NCBI GenBank assembly: GCA_965218045.1
Contig: CBDCJX010000011.1
Span: 1-64,000 of the forward strand
DNA length: 64,000 nucleotides
Direction: 5' to 3'
From: CAVRCA01 sp965218045
Lineage (GTDB): Bacteria; Pseudomonadota; Alphaproteobacteria; Acetobacterales; Acetobacteraceae
A program made the translations under genes and the position numbers. Positions 50,902 to 60,509 of the stretch are shown here, one piece after another. Below the pieces are notes generated by a model. That model had not been told where the DNA came from. It saw only the letters and a program-made list of their open reading frames with translations, and searched no databases. Each line of letters opens with the position of its first letter. The first letter of the stretch is position 1.

Positions 50902-52902
50902 CTATCCGGCCGCCTCCTCGAAGCTGACCAGTACCGTCCCCTCCTGCACCATCTCGCCCGGCCGGCAGTTCACCGTGGCCACCACGCCGTCGGCCGGGGC
51001 GGCGAGGCGGAACACGGTCTTCATCGCTTCCAGAACCACCAGCAGCTCGCCGCGCGTCACTGCCTGGCCGGGTTCGGCGTGGACCTCGCGCACCTGGCCG
51101 GGGATCGGCGCGATCAGGCGACCGCCCGCCGCGTCCTCGTCGGCGGCGTCGGTCAGCGGGTCGGGCAGGCGCAAGCGCCAGGTCTCGCCGTCGCGCCGAA
51201 CGGTGACGCTGTCGCCATCGCGTTGCACATCGGCGGTGCCGCGCACGCCGTCGATCTCGAAGCCGAGTCGCCCGTCGGCCGCGATCCAGCCGCGCACCGC
51301 AAGCGAAACGCTGCCCGCGTTCAAACGCCAGCCGGCGTCCTCGCGCCGCAACCCGACCGGATACAACGCGTCGGCGGCGGTGAAGCCGAGCACGCGTTCG
51401 GGTGCCGCGTTGAGCCACCAGCCGTCGCACGCGTGCCACGGCGATTGCGGATCGGCCGAGTTGCGCGCGATCTCAGCCGCACCGGCGGCCTGCTCGGTCA
51501 CCACGCCAAGTGCGGCGGCGGCGAGCACATCCGGCGGCGGTGCCGCTTGTGCTGCCAGCAAGGTGTCGGCGTGGCGCTCGATGAAGCCGGTGTCGATCCG
51601 ACCGTCCGCGAACGCCTCGCTGCGGGCGATGCGGCCGAGCAGATCGAGGTTGGTCGCGACACCCGTCACCGCGCAGCCGTCGAGAGCGGCGCGCAAGAGA
51701 GCAATGGCGCCGGCGCGGTCCGGCCCGTGGCAGATCAGCTTGGCGATCATCGCGTCGTAATGCACGGTGATGCTGTCGCCCGCGCGCACACCCGCGTCGA
51801 GACGCACCGCCGATGTCTCCGGCGGTGTGCGGAACGCGGTCAGTCGTCCCACCGAGGGGGCGAAGTCGCGCGCCGGGTCCTCGGCATAGATGCGCGCCTC
51901 GATCGCGTGGCCGTGCAGCCGGATCGCGTCCTGCGCGGCCGGCAGCGCCTCGCCGGCGGCAACGCGCAACTGCCATTCCACGAGGTCGAAGCCGGTTACC
52001 ATCTCGGTCACCGGATGCTCCACTTGCAGGCGCGTGTTCATCTCGAGGAAGTAGAAGCCGCTGTTGTCGACCACGAACTCGACGGTGCCGGCGCCGACAT
52101 AGCCGACCGCTTGCGCCGCCGCGACCGCCGCTTCGCCCATCGCCGCCCGGTGCCGAGCATCGAGATGCGGCGCCGGCGCTTCCTCGATCACCTTCTGGTG
52201 CCGCCGCTGCGTCGAGCAATCACGCTCGAACAGATGCACCGCGTTGCCAGACGTGTCGGCGAACACCTGCACCTCGATATGGCGCGGGCGAACCACGTAG
52301 CGCTCGATCAGCACCCGATCGTCGCCGAACGACGACGCGCCCTCCTGCTTTGCGGAGCTCAGCGCCTCGGCAAACTCGGCGGCCTCGCGCACCACGCGCA
52401 TGCCACGTCCGCCGCCACCGGAAACAGCCTTCACCACCACGGGAAAGCCGATATGGCGCGCGGCGTCGGCGAGGAAATCGGGGTCCTGCTCGGTGCCGTG
52501 GTAGCCGGGCAGCAGCGGCACGCCGGATTGTTCCATCAGCGCCTTGGCCGCCGCCTTCGAGCCCATCGCGCGCATCGCCGAGGCCGGCGGGCCGACGAAG
52601 ATTAATCCGGCGCGCTCGCACGCCTCGGCGAATTCGGGATTCTCTGACAGAAAGCCGTAGCCGGGATGCACCGCCGCCGCGCCGGTGCGTTGTGCCGCGT
52701 CGATGATCCGCTCGATATCGAGATAGCTGTCGCGCGCGGGTGCTGGTCCGATGCGGACCGCCCGGTCGGCCACCTCGACGTGCAACGCGTCGGCGTCGGC
52801 ATCGGAATACACCGCAACGGTGGCGATGCCCAAACGCCGCGCGGTGCGCGCGATGCGACACGCGATCTCGCCGCGATTGGCGATCAGCAGGGATGGGAAC
52901 AT
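50902..52902 (-). CDS. mccA: Methylcrotonyl-CoA carboxylase, biotin-containing alpha subunit
   Basis: This 666-residue subunit has biotin carboxylase and BCCP domains. It begins SLLIANRGEIACRIARTARR. The ATP-grasp glycine loop is SGGGGRGMRVV, with ERDCSTQRRHQKVIEEAP and EMNTRLQVEHPVTE for bicarbonate and metal. The biotinyl lysine is in VLEAMKTVF near the C-terminus. It is third in ivd-mccB-mccA, the leucine degradation order, so methylcrotonyl-CoA rather than propionyl- or acetyl-CoA is the likely substrate. Confidence 0.92.
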   Translation of the reverse strand: MFPSLLIANRGEIACRIARTARRLGIATVAVYSDADADALHVEVADRAVRIGPAPARDSYLDIERIIDAAQRTGAAAVHPGYGFLSENPEFAEACERAGLIFVGPPASAMRAMGSKAAAKALMEQSGVPLLPGYHGTEQDPDFLADAARHIGFPVVVKAVSGGGGRGMRVVREAAEFAEALSSAKQEGASSFGDDRVLIERYVVRPRHIEVQVFADTSGNAVHLFERDCSTQRRHQKVIEEAPAPHLDARHRAAMGEAAVAAAQAVGYVGAGTVEFVVDNSGFYFLEMNTRLQVEHPVTEMVTGFDLVEWQLRVAAGEALPAAQDAIRLHGHAIEARIYAEDPARDFAPSVGRLTAFRTPPETSAVRLDAGVRAGDSITVHYDAMIAKLICHGPDRAGAIALLRAALDGCAVTGVATNLDLLGRIARSEAFADGRIDTGFIERHADTLLAAQAAPPPDVLAAAALGVVTEQAAGAAEIARNSADPQSPWHACDGWWLNAAPERVLGFTAADALYPVGLRREDAGWRLNAGSVSLAVRGWIAADGRLGFEIDGVRGTADVQRDGDSVTVRRDGETWRLRLPDPLTDAADEDAAGGRLIAPIPGQVREVHAEPGQAVTRGELLVVLEAMKTVFRLAAPADGVVATVNCRPGEMVQEGTVLVSFEEAAG

Positions 52903-52908
52903 GGCGGG

Positions 52909-54516
52909 CTACATCCGGAACACGCCGAAGCGCGTGCGTTCGATCGGGGCGTTCAGCGCCGCCGACAACGACAGGCCGAGCACGCGGCGCGTGTCCGCCG
53001 GGTCGATGATGCCGTCATCCCACAGTCGCGCCGTCGCATAGTACGGATGGCCCTGGTCCTCGAACTGGTCGCGCAGCGGCGCCTTGAACGCCTCCTCCTC
53101 GGCGGCTGGCCAGTCCTGGCCGCGCGCGGCGAGATTGTCGCGCCGCACCTGCGCCAGCACGCTCGCCGCCTGCTCGCCGCCCATCACCGAGATGCGCGCG
53201 TTCGGCCACATCCACAGGAAGCGCGGATCATAGGCGCGACCGCACATGCCGTAATTGCCCGCGCCGTAGCTGCCGCCGATGATGACGGTGAACTTTGGCA
53301 CCGAGGTCGAGGCCACCGCGGTGACCATCTTCGCCCCATCCTTGGCGATGCCGCCTGCCTCGTATTTGCGGCCGACCATGAAGCCGGTGATGTTCTGCAG
53401 GAACACCAGCGGAATGCCGCGCTGGCTGCACAGCTCGATGAAGTGCGCCGCCTTCAACGCGCTCTCGGAGAACAGGATGCCGTTGTTGCCGATGATACCG
53501 ACCGGGTAGCCGTAGAGATGCGCGAAGCCGCAGATTACCGTGGTGGCGTAGAGCCGCTTGAACTCGTCGAACTCGCTGGCGTCGACGATGCGGGCGATCA
53601 CCTCGCGCACGTCGTATGGCGCGCGTTGATCGGCGGGCACCACGCCGTAGAGCTCGGCCGTATCGTGCAGCGGCTCACGCGCCACGCGTGTGGTGATATC
53701 CGGCCGCTTGTCGGTGTTGAGCCCGGCGATGATGCGCCGGCACAGCGCCAGCGCGTGGCGGTCGTCCTGCGCGTAGTGGTCGACCACGCCGGAGGTGCGC
53801 GCGTGAACGTCGGCGCCACCCAGTTCCTCCGCCGTTACCACCTCGCCGATCGCCGCTTTCACCAGCGGCGGGCCACCGAGGAAGATGGTGCCCTGGTTAC
53901 GGACAATAATGCTTTCATCCGACATGGCCGGGACATAGGCGCCGCCGGCGGTGCAGGAGCCCATCACCACCGCGACCTGCGGTATGCCTTGCGCCGACAT
54001 ATTGGCCTGGTTGTAGAAAATGCGGCCAAAATGCTCGCGGTCGGGGAAGATCTCGTCCTGCTGCGGCAGGAATGCGCCGCCGGAATCGACCAGGTAGATG
54101 CAAGGCAACCGGTTGGCTCGCGCGATCTCCTGCGCGCGCAAGTGCTTCTTCACCGTCATCGGGAAGTAGGTGCCGCCCTTCACCGTCGCATCGTTGGCAA
54201 CGATCACGCATTCCCGCCCGGCGATGCGGCCGATGCCGGTGACGATGCCGGCCGACGGCACCTCGCCCCCGTACAGGCCGTGCGCGGCAAGTTGCGACAA
54301 TTCGAGGAACGGCGAGAACGGGTCGATCAGCGCCTGCACCCGCTCGCGCGGCAGCAGCTTGTTGCGCCCCAGGTGCCGCTTGCGCGCCGCCTCGCCGCCG
54401 CCGAGCTCGGCCTCCGCGACGCGGGCTCGCAGGTCGTCGACCTGGGAGCGCATCGCCGCAGCGTTGGCGGCGAACTCGTCGGAGCGCGGGTCTATGTCGG
54501 AGCGAAGGGTGGTCAT
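52909..54516 (-). CDS. mccB: Methylcrotonyl-CoA carboxylase, carboxyltransferase beta subunit
   Basis: This 535-residue carboxyltransferase of the crotonase superfamily contains RNKLLPRERVQALIDP, DSGGAFLPQQDEIFPDREHF and VVMGSCTAGGAYVPAMSDE, typical of MCC-beta. The second half has ITGFMVGRKYEAGGIAKDGA, the acyl-CoA site. It lies 20 bases downstream of ivd and six bases before mccA, so the three form one operon. It transfers carboxyl from biotin to 3-methylcrotonyl-CoA. Confidence 0.93.
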   Translation of the reverse strand: MTTLRSDIDPRSDEFAANAAAMRSQVDDLRARVAEAELGGGEAARKRHLGRNKLLPRERVQALIDPFSPFLELSQLAAHGLYGGEVPSAGIVTGIGRIAGRECVIVANDATVKGGTYFPMTVKKHLRAQEIARANRLPCIYLVDSGGAFLPQQDEIFPDREHFGRIFYNQANMSAQGIPQVAVVMGSCTAGGAYVPAMSDESIIVRNQGTIFLGGPPLVKAAIGEVVTAEELGGADVHARTSGVVDHYAQDDRHALALCRRIIAGLNTDKRPDITTRVAREPLHDTAELYGVVPADQRAPYDVREVIARIVDASEFDEFKRLYATTVICGFAHLYGYPVGIIGNNGILFSESALKAAHFIELCSQRGIPLVFLQNITGFMVGRKYEAGGIAKDGAKMVTAVASTSVPKFTVIIGGSYGAGNYGMCGRAYDPRFLWMWPNARISVMGGEQAASVLAQVRRDNLAARGQDWPAAEEEAFKAPLRDQFEDQGHPYYATARLWDDGIIDPADTRRVLGLSLSAALNAPIERTRFGVFRM

Positions 54517-54536
54517 CGGTTACCCCGCCAACCCGC

Positions 54537-55712
54537 TCACGCCGTCTCGCTGAACAGCTCGCGGCCGATCAGCATGCGGCGGATCTCGCTGGTGCCGGCG
54601 CCGATCTCGTACAGCTTGGCGTCGCGCAACAGCCGCCCGGTCGGGTAGTCGTTGATATAACCGTTGCCGCCGAGCGCCTGGATCGCCTCCAGCGCCATCC
54701 AGGTCGCCCGTTCGGCCGCGTAGAGGATCGCGCCCGCGGCGTCCTTGCGCGCCGTCTCACCCCGATCGCAGGCGCGCGCCACTGCGTACACATAGGCCCG
54801 GCTGGCGTTCATCGTGGTGTACATGTCGGCGAGCTTGCCCTGCATCAGCTGGAACTCGCCGATCGGCTGGCCGAACTGCTTGCGTTCATGCACGTAGGGC
54901 AGCACCGCATCCATGCAAGCCTGCATGATGCCGAGCGGCCCGGCGGCGAGCACGGCGCGTTCGTAGTCGAGCCCGCTCATCAGCACATTGACCCCGCGCC
55001 CGACCGCGCCGAGCACGTTCTCCTCTGGCACCTCGCACTCCTCGAACACCAGCTCGCAAGTGTTGGAGCCGCGCATGCCGAGCTTGTCGAGTTTCGGCGC
55101 GGTGGAGAACCCCGCAAAACCCTTCTCGATCAGGAACGCGGTGATGCCGCGTGATCCGGCCGCGGGGTCGGTCTTGGCGTAGACCACCAGCACGTCGGCA
55201 TCGGGCCCGTTGGTGATCCACATCTTCGAGCCGTTGAGCACGAACCGATCGCCCCGCTTGTCGGCGCGGGTGCGCATCCCCACCACGTCCGACCCCGCTC
55301 CCGGCTCGCTCATCGCCAACGCGCCGACATGCTCGCCGGCAATCAGTTTTGGCAGATACCGCCGCTTCTGTGCCTCGCTGCCATTGCGACGGATCTGGTT
55401 GACGCAGAGGTTGGAGTGCGCGCCATACGATAGCCCGACCGAAGCGGAGGCGCGGGAGATCTCCTCCATCGCCACCACGTGCTCGAGATAGCCCATCCCG
55501 GCGCCGCCGTACTCCTCCTCGACGGTGACGCCGAGCACGCCGAGCTCGCCCATCTTGCGCCACAGATCGGCGGGGAACTCGTTCTCCCGGTCGATCTCGG
55601 CGGCGCGCGGCGCGATCTCGGTGGCGGCGAACGCCTCCACCTGGCCGCGCAGCATGTCCGCCGTCTCGCCGAGGTCGAAGTCGAGTCCAGGTAGCCGATT
55701 GACGATCGTCAC
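54537..55712 (-). CDS. ivd: Isovaleryl-CoA dehydrogenase
   Basis: This 391-residue acyl-CoA dehydrogenase has the FAD/substrate signature ALAMSEPGAGSDVVGM, MWITNG, and the C-terminal YEIGAGTSEIRR. The C-terminal position of the usual catalytic Glu is Gly here (EIGAGTSE), and Glu appears instead in GLDYERAVLAAGPLG. That is the hallmark of isovaleryl-CoA dehydrogenase. It opens the ivd-mccB-mccA operon, oxidising isovaleryl-CoA to methylcrotonyl-CoA. It is divergent from an acyl-CoA synthetase, with 92 bases of shared promoter region. Confidence 0.93.
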   Translation of the reverse strand: MTIVNRLPGLDFDLGETADMLRGQVEAFAATEIAPRAAEIDRENEFPADLWRKMGELGVLGVTVEEEYGGAGMGYLEHVVAMEEISRASASVGLSYGAHSNLCVNQIRRNGSEAQKRRYLPKLIAGEHVGALAMSEPGAGSDVVGMRTRADKRGDRFVLNGSKMWITNGPDADVLVVYAKTDPAAGSRGITAFLIEKGFAGFSTAPKLDKLGMRGSNTCELVFEECEVPEENVLGAVGRGVNVLMSGLDYERAVLAAGPLGIMQACMDAVLPYVHERKQFGQPIGEFQLMQGKLADMYTTMNASRAYVYAVARACDRGETARKDAAGAILYAAERATWMALEAIQALGGNGYINDYPTGRLLRDAKLYEIGAGTSEIRRMLIGRELFSETA

Positions 55713-55804
55713 GCCGGCGGGGTCCTGCTATGTTGAATGGCTCGCGTAACGTGGTCCATTCTGCGCCAGGTCCGCCAGGATTGGGAAGGGCGAGGGGAGC
55801 ACGC

Positions 55805-57499
55805 ATGAACCGGCAGGAACCGAGCTACGCCAGCGGGACATCGGATACGCCGTTGCTGGGCGAGACGATCGGCACCCAGTTCGACCGCACCGTCGCACGC
55901 TGGCCCGACCGCCCGGCCCTGATCGTTCGCCAGCAGGCGGTGCGCTGGAGCTGGCGGGAACTCGCCGAGCAGGTGGAAGCCCTCGCCACGGGGCTGCTCG
56001 CACTCGGCCTAGCCCCAGGCGACCGGGTCGGGATCTGGTCGCCGAACAATGCCGAATGGACCGTGACCCAGTTCGCGACCGCGAAGGCCGGGCTCATCCT
56101 GGTGAACATCAATCCCGCGTACCGGCTGTCCGAGCTGGAATACGCGCTGAACAAGTCGGGCTGCCGCGCGCTGGTCACCGCGACCCGATTCAAGTCGAGC
56201 GACTATGTCGGCATGCTCGCCAGCCTGGCGCCGGAAATGGCTCAGGCCGAGCCCGGCCGGCTCGCGGCGGCCAGGCTGCCGGCGCTTTCCGTCGTCATCC
56301 AGATCGGCGAGCCAGCCACCCGAGGCGCTGTCCCGTTCGCTGAGGTCGCGAAACTCGGCGGCGCCGCCGAACGTGCGCGCCTCGCGGAGATCGCCGCCGG
56401 GTTGCAGTTCGACGATCCGATCAACATCCAGTTCACCTCCGGCACCACGGGCGCGCCAAAGGGGGCGACGCTCACTCACCACAACATTCTCAACAACGGT
56501 CTGTTCCTCGGCGGCCGAATGCGCTTCACCGAACAGGACAAGGTGTGCATCCCGGTGCCGCTGTACCACTGCTTCGGCATGGTCATCGGCAACCTGGCCT
56601 GCCTGACGCACGGTGCGGCGATGGTCTATCCGGGGGAGGGGTTCGATCCACTCGCGACCTTGCAGACCGTCGCCGAGGAGCGCTGCACGGCGTTGTATGG
56701 CGTGCCCACGATGTTCATCGCCGAGCTCCAGCACTCGGAGTTCCACCGCTTCGACCTGACCAGTCTGCGCACCGGCATGATGGCCGGCGCACCTTGTCCC
56801 ATCGAGGTGATGCGACGCGTGGTGGACCAGATGCACGCAAGCGAGATGACCATCGGCTACGGCATGACCGAGACCAGCCCGGTCAGCACGCAGACCACCA
56901 CCGATGACGGGCTGGAGGTGCGCGTGTCGTCCGTCGGGCGGGCGCTTCCTCACGTCGAGATCAAGATCATCGACACCGAAGGTCGGGTGGTTCCGCGCGG
57001 CACACGCGGCGAGTTCTGCACTCGTGGCTACTCGGTGATGCTAGGCTACTGGAACGATGCCGAACGCACCGCACAGGTGATCGACGCGGCAGGGTGGATG
57101 CACACCGGCGACCTCGCCATCATGGACGAGGCGGGCTACTGCAACATCGTCGGCCGCATCAAGGATCTGGTGATCCGGGGTGGCGAGAACGTCTATCCAC
57201 GCGAGGTGGAGGAGTTCCTCTACGGCCATCCCAAGATCGAGGAAGTGCAGATCTTCGGCGTGCCCGACGAAAGATTCGGCGAGGAGCTGTGCGCCTGGAT
57301 CAAGCCGCGCGCTGGCGAGACCATGTCGGAGGACGACGTGCGCGCTTACTGCCGTGACCAGATCGCGCACTACAAGATCCCGCGCTACATCCGCTTCGTC
57401 GAGGAATTCCCGATGACGGTGACCGGCAAGATGCAGAAATTCCTCATGCGCGAGCGCATGGTCGAGGAGCTGGGCGCGCGCGAATCGGCGACCGCCTGA
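55805..57499 (+). CDS. AMP-binding acyl-CoA synthetase
   Basis: This 564-residue ANL-superfamily ligase has the P-loop FTSGTTGAPKGATLTHHN, YGMTETSPVS, HTGDLAIMDEAGY, the hinge GRIKDLVIRGGENVYPREVE and the A10 lysine in VTGKMQKFLMRER. It activates a carboxylic acid to its CoA ester with ATP. Synthetases of this type next to ivd/mcc genes are thought to act on branched or medium-chain acids (or acetoacetate); the substrate is inferred only. ATG 55805 is preferred over 55730 because homology begins there. Confidence 0.87.
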   Translation: MNRQEPSYASGTSDTPLLGETIGTQFDRTVARWPDRPALIVRQQAVRWSWRELAEQVEALATGLLALGLAPGDRVGIWSPNNAEWTVTQFATAKAGLILVNINPAYRLSELEYALNKSGCRALVTATRFKSSDYVGMLASLAPEMAQAEPGRLAAARLPALSVVIQIGEPATRGAVPFAEVAKLGGAAERARLAEIAAGLQFDDPINIQFTSGTTGAPKGATLTHHNILNNGLFLGGRMRFTEQDKVCIPVPLYHCFGMVIGNLACLTHGAAMVYPGEGFDPLATLQTVAEERCTALYGVPTMFIAELQHSEFHRFDLTSLRTGMMAGAPCPIEVMRRVVDQMHASEMTIGYGMTETSPVSTQTTTDDGLEVRVSSVGRALPHVEIKIIDTEGRVVPRGTRGEFCTRGYSVMLGYWNDAERTAQVIDAAGWMHTGDLAIMDEAGYCNIVGRIKDLVIRGGENVYPREVEEFLYGHPKIEEVQIFGVPDERFGEELCAWIKPRAGETMSEDDVRAYCRDQIAHYKIPRYIRFVEEFPMTVTGKMQKFLMRERMVEELGARESATA

Positions 57500-57515
57500 G
57501 CCGAGAGGAAAAGTG

Positions 57516-58307
57516 ATGCCGTACGAAACGATCGACTTCGAGATCAGCGACAACGTCGCGTGGATCCGCCTCAATCGACCCGCCGCGTTCAACGCGGTGA
57601 GCCTGAAGATGGCGCACGAGCTGCTCGACATCGCCAATCTGTGCGGCTCCGACCAGCGGGTGCGGGCGGCGGTGCTGACCGGCACCGGCGAGCGCGCGTT
57701 CTGTGCCGGTGGCGACGTGACCGATTTCGCCGCCAACCCGGAGCGTATCGAGATCCTGCTCAAGGAGATGACCGCGCCGCTGCACGCCGCCGTGTCGCGC
57801 TTCGCCTGGATGCGCGCGCCCTTGATCGCCGCCGTCAACGGCGTCGCCGCCGGCGCAGGGTTGAGCCTGGTCGCCGCCTGCGACCTCGCCATCGCCGTCG
57901 AGGGGGCCAAGTTCACCAGCGCCTACACCCAGATCGGCCTGACGCCGGACGGCAGCTCGACCTACTTCCTCAGCCGCATTCTCGGCCGGCGGCGGGCGAT
58001 GGAGCTGTATCTCACCAATCGCACCCTGACCGCGTCCGAGGCGCTCGACTGGGGGCTGGTCAACCGCGTGGTCCCGGCCGACCAGCTCATGAGCGAGGTC
58101 GGCGCGCTGGCGCAACGCCTGGCGCAAGGACCGACCGAGGCTTATGGCGGGGTGAAGAAGCTGCTGTTGCACGCGCCGAACGACACGCTGGAATCGCAGA
58201 TGGAGCGCGAGACCCGCATGATCGCCCGCTCCGGCGCGACGGCGGACGGTCGCGAGGGCGTGCGAGCCTTCGTCGAGAAGCGCAAGCCGACGTTTCGCGG
58301 CGAGTAG
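57516..58307 (+). CDS. Enoyl-CoA hydratase/isomerase
   Basis: This 263-residue crotonase has the oxyanion-hole sequences AFCAGGDVTDFA and NGVAAGAGLSLVAACDLA. The second catalytic position reads QIGLTPDGSSTYFLSR, with Asp rather than Glu, more like isomerase-type members (PaaG-like) than a standard hydratase. It lies 13 bases after the synthetase with an AGAGGAAA site. Methylglutaconyl-CoA hydratase of leucine degradation is possible by context, but not secured by motifs. GTG 57513 is an alternative start. Confidence 0.82.
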   Translation: MPYETIDFEISDNVAWIRLNRPAAFNAVSLKMAHELLDIANLCGSDQRVRAAVLTGTGERAFCAGGDVTDFAANPERIEILLKEMTAPLHAAVSRFAWMRAPLIAAVNGVAAGAGLSLVAACDLAIAVEGAKFTSAYTQIGLTPDGSSTYFLSRILGRRRAMELYLTNRTLTASEALDWGLVNRVVPADQLMSEVGALAQRLAQGPTEAYGGVKKLLLHAPNDTLESQMERETRMIARSGATADGREGVRAFVEKRKPTFRGE

Positions 58308-58319
58308 CGCAGGGCGGCG

Positions 58320-59450
58320 CTACAGCATCCGCTGCAGAATGATCTTCTGCACGTCCGAAGTGCCCTCGTAGATCTGGCAGACGCGCTGGTCGCGATAGAA
58401 CCGCTCCACCGGATAGTCGGCCAGGAAGCCGTATCCACCGAGCGTCTGGATCGCGGCGGTGCAGACCGCCTCGGAGACTTCGGAAGCGAACAGCTTGGCC
58501 ATGCACGCCGCTTCCAGCGCCGGCTCGCCCGCCGCCTTCAGCCGGGCAGCGTGCAGCACGAGTTGGCGGGCGGCCTCCAGCTTGGTCTTCGCCTCCACCA
58601 GCCGGAACCCGACCGCCTGGTGGTCGATGATCGGCTGGCCGAATGCGTTGCGGTCCTTGGCGTAGCCGACCGCGTAGTCCAGCGCCGCGCGCGCCAACCC
58701 GACCGCCTGGGCGGCGATGCCGATGCGGCCGGATTCCAGGGTGGAGAGCGCGATCTTGTAGCCCTCGCCCTCGGCACCGATGCGCTGATCCTCGGGCACC
58801 TCCATGCCCTCGAACAGCAGCGCGCAGGTCTCCGACGCCTTCTGCCCGAGTTTTTCCTCCTTGCGCGCCACGACGTAGCCCGGTGAGTCCTTGGCGACGA
58901 TGAACGCCGACAGGCCGCGCTTGCCGGCCGACGGGTCGGTCACCGCGAACAGCACCGTGCTGCCGTGGATGCTGCCACTTGAAATGAACTGCTTGGCGCC
59001 GTCGATCACGTAGCGGTCGCCGTGCCTGACCGCGCGGGTGCGCAGGTTGGAGGCATCGGACCCGGCCTGCGGCTCGGTCAGCGCGAACGAGCCGACATGC
59101 TCGCCGCTGGCGAGCTTGCGCAGCCAGCGATCCTTCTGCGCGTCGGTGCCGAATTTCTCGACCACGACGCAGGTCGGCGAGTTGTGCACGCTCATCAGGG
59201 TGGAGACCGAGCCGTCGCCGGCCGAGATTTCTTCGAGCGCCAGCGCGTAGCTCACCGGATCGATCTCCGAGCCGCCCCATTCGGCCGAGGTGGTCGCGCC
59301 GAGGAACCCGAGTTCGCCCAGCTCGCGGATGATCTCGGGCTCGATCGCCCCGGCCTTCTCGCGGGCCGCCGCTCCGGGGGCGAGCCGCTCCTCGGCGAAC
59401 TTGCGCGCCATGTCGACGATCAACGTGTCGGCGCCGGCGTAGTCCAGCAT
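58320..59450 (-). CDS. Acyl-CoA dehydrogenase
   Basis: This 376-residue acyl-CoA dehydrogenase has SFALTEPQAGSDASNLRT, the catalytic Glu in QIYEGTSDVQKIIL at the usual C-terminal site, and GQPIIDHQAVGFRL. The latter pattern fits short/branched-chain or butyryl-type enzymes. It is convergent with the crotonase gene, 12 bases away, and its upstream flank runs into a broken transposase at 59509. FAD-dependent; electrons pass to ETF. The chain-length preference is unknown. Confidence 0.88.
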   Translation of the reverse strand: MLDYAGADTLIVDMARKFAEERLAPGAAAREKAGAIEPEIIRELGELGFLGATTSAEWGGSEIDPVSYALALEEISAGDGSVSTLMSVHNSPTCVVVEKFGTDAQKDRWLRKLASGEHVGSFALTEPQAGSDASNLRTRAVRHGDRYVIDGAKQFISSGSIHGSTVLFAVTDPSAGKRGLSAFIVAKDSPGYVVARKEEKLGQKASETCALLFEGMEVPEDQRIGAEGEGYKIALSTLESGRIGIAAQAVGLARAALDYAVGYAKDRNAFGQPIIDHQAVGFRLVEAKTKLEAARQLVLHAARLKAAGEPALEAACMAKLFASEVSEAVCTAAIQTLGGYGFLADYPVERFYRDQRVCQIYEGTSDVQKIILQRML

Positions 59451-59508
59451 CGTCCGCTCCCTCTCGGTCCCGATCACGCGAGAGATAGGCCCGGACGGGC
59501 GGGAAGTC

Positions 59509-59777
59509 GACTGTCTCGACAAGGTCTCAAAAGCCTGCAAGGTGACGGGATACTCCCGCCAGCAGTTCTACGAGATTCGCCGCGACTTCCAGGCCTACGG
59601 GGCCGATGGCCTCAGCGGCCGGCTACCCGGCCCGCGCGGACCCCCATCCCAATCGAGTGCCCGAACCGGTCGAGCAAGCCATCCTTGACCACGCCCTCTT
59701 CCATCCCTGCCGCGGCCCGCTCCGGGTCGCGCAAGAACTTGTCCAGCGGGCCGTTCAGGTCTCTGCCGGCGGCTTGG
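59509..59777 (+). pseudogene. Fragment of an IS481-family transposase
   Basis: The frame from 59509 reads DKVSKACKVTGYSRQQFYEI and RRDFQAYGADGL, the helix-turn-helix start of IS481-like transposases. Around 59640 homology passes to a second frame (PHPNRVPEPVEQAILDHALF, then GPLRVAQELVQRAVQVSAGG) and stops abruptly. Neither the start codon, the catalytic domain nor element ends survive. It is a relic. Confidence 0.75.
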
Positions 59778-59800
59778 CGTTTGTTGCCGAGCTATGTCTT

Positions 59801-59992
59801 TCAGAACCTTGAATAGGCACCGGACTTACCACCATTGTTGGATACGATGACCATGCCTTCGCTTGACACGGCCACCACATTCGATCCCCACATCATGATC
59901 GCGGTAAGTCCGCCCGAGATCTGCTCAATTTCATCCTGTGTCAATTCGCGCTCGTCTGGCGTTAGTTCGCGCATCACGTTGGTCGGATTCAT
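59801..59992 (-). CDS. Double-glycine-leader peptide precursor, copy 1
   Basis: This is a 63-residue precursor. Residues 1-28 form a leader ending ELTQDEIEQISGG, fitting the L-(S/T)-x2-E-(L/I)-x2-I-S-G-G consensus of bacteriocin and microcin leaders cut by C39 peptidase-type ABC exporters. The predicted 35-residue core starts LTAIMMWGSNVVAVSSEG and ends in an aromatic-rich tail (AYSRF). It has no cysteine and many Ser/Asn/Gly/Val. A GAGGGAG site lies before the ATG. A paralogue 0.7 kb upstream differs at 9 of 63 positions. No exporter, immunity or modification gene is nearby, so function (bacteriocin, signal, other) is unproven. Confidence 0.75.
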   Translation of the reverse strand: MNPTNVMRELTPDERELTQDEIEQISGGLTAIMMWGSNVVAVSSEGMVIVSNNGGKSGAYSRF

Positions 59993-60117
59993 CGTTTAGC
60001 TCCCTCTACAGGACGGCCACCGGGAAACGTGCCGCACCGGGTAGTCATGGCCGGGAGGGTGACGCTCCATCGCGCGGAACGCTGTCGCTCGGCGGTTCGT
60101 ACACGGAAGGCGGCTCG

Positions 60118-60207
60118 ATGGCCCGATTTGTTGCATTGGACGCTTCACAAGAGCTGACTTCGATTTGTGTTGTTGACGACACCGGCGCCCGGCTTGGCGT
60201 GGCAACC
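60118..60207 (+). pseudogene. Fragment of an IS110-family transposase
   Basis: The start MARFVALDASQELTSICVVD matches the first residues of IS110-type DEDD transposases, including the first catalytic Asp. Homology is lost after about 30 codons. The relic lies between the two double-glycine peptide genes, on the opposite strand. Confidence 0.65.
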
Positions 60208-60509
60208 GCCGGTCCGCGTCGGTTCAAGCCCCATGAACGGACATATCTCGACGGCTCATCGGGCTCATCATCGTCGTGTCACAGGCCCAAGTCCCACTCC
60301 CAAGTGCAAACCTCGGCTTAGGGATGACTTCCCCTCGTGGCGCGGCAAGTGCCTTCCGCCCAAAATCGTAGACGCGACTGTGCGAGGATGCGCAGATCGT
60401 GTGGCGTTTCGGTTTCCTACGAAGGCGCCTGCCGCTTGTACACCCCGTTCTCGACGAAGACCAAGATTGTATCCGCGATGCAACCTTGGTCTCGGCCAGG
60501 CTACATCAT
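60208..60509. other. Intergenic region between the two peptide genes
   Basis: About 300 bases without a recognisable gene. It is probably further debris from insertion events, plus the 3' flank of peptide copy 2, which still resembles that of copy 1 for about 15 bases past the stop. Confidence 0.4.
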
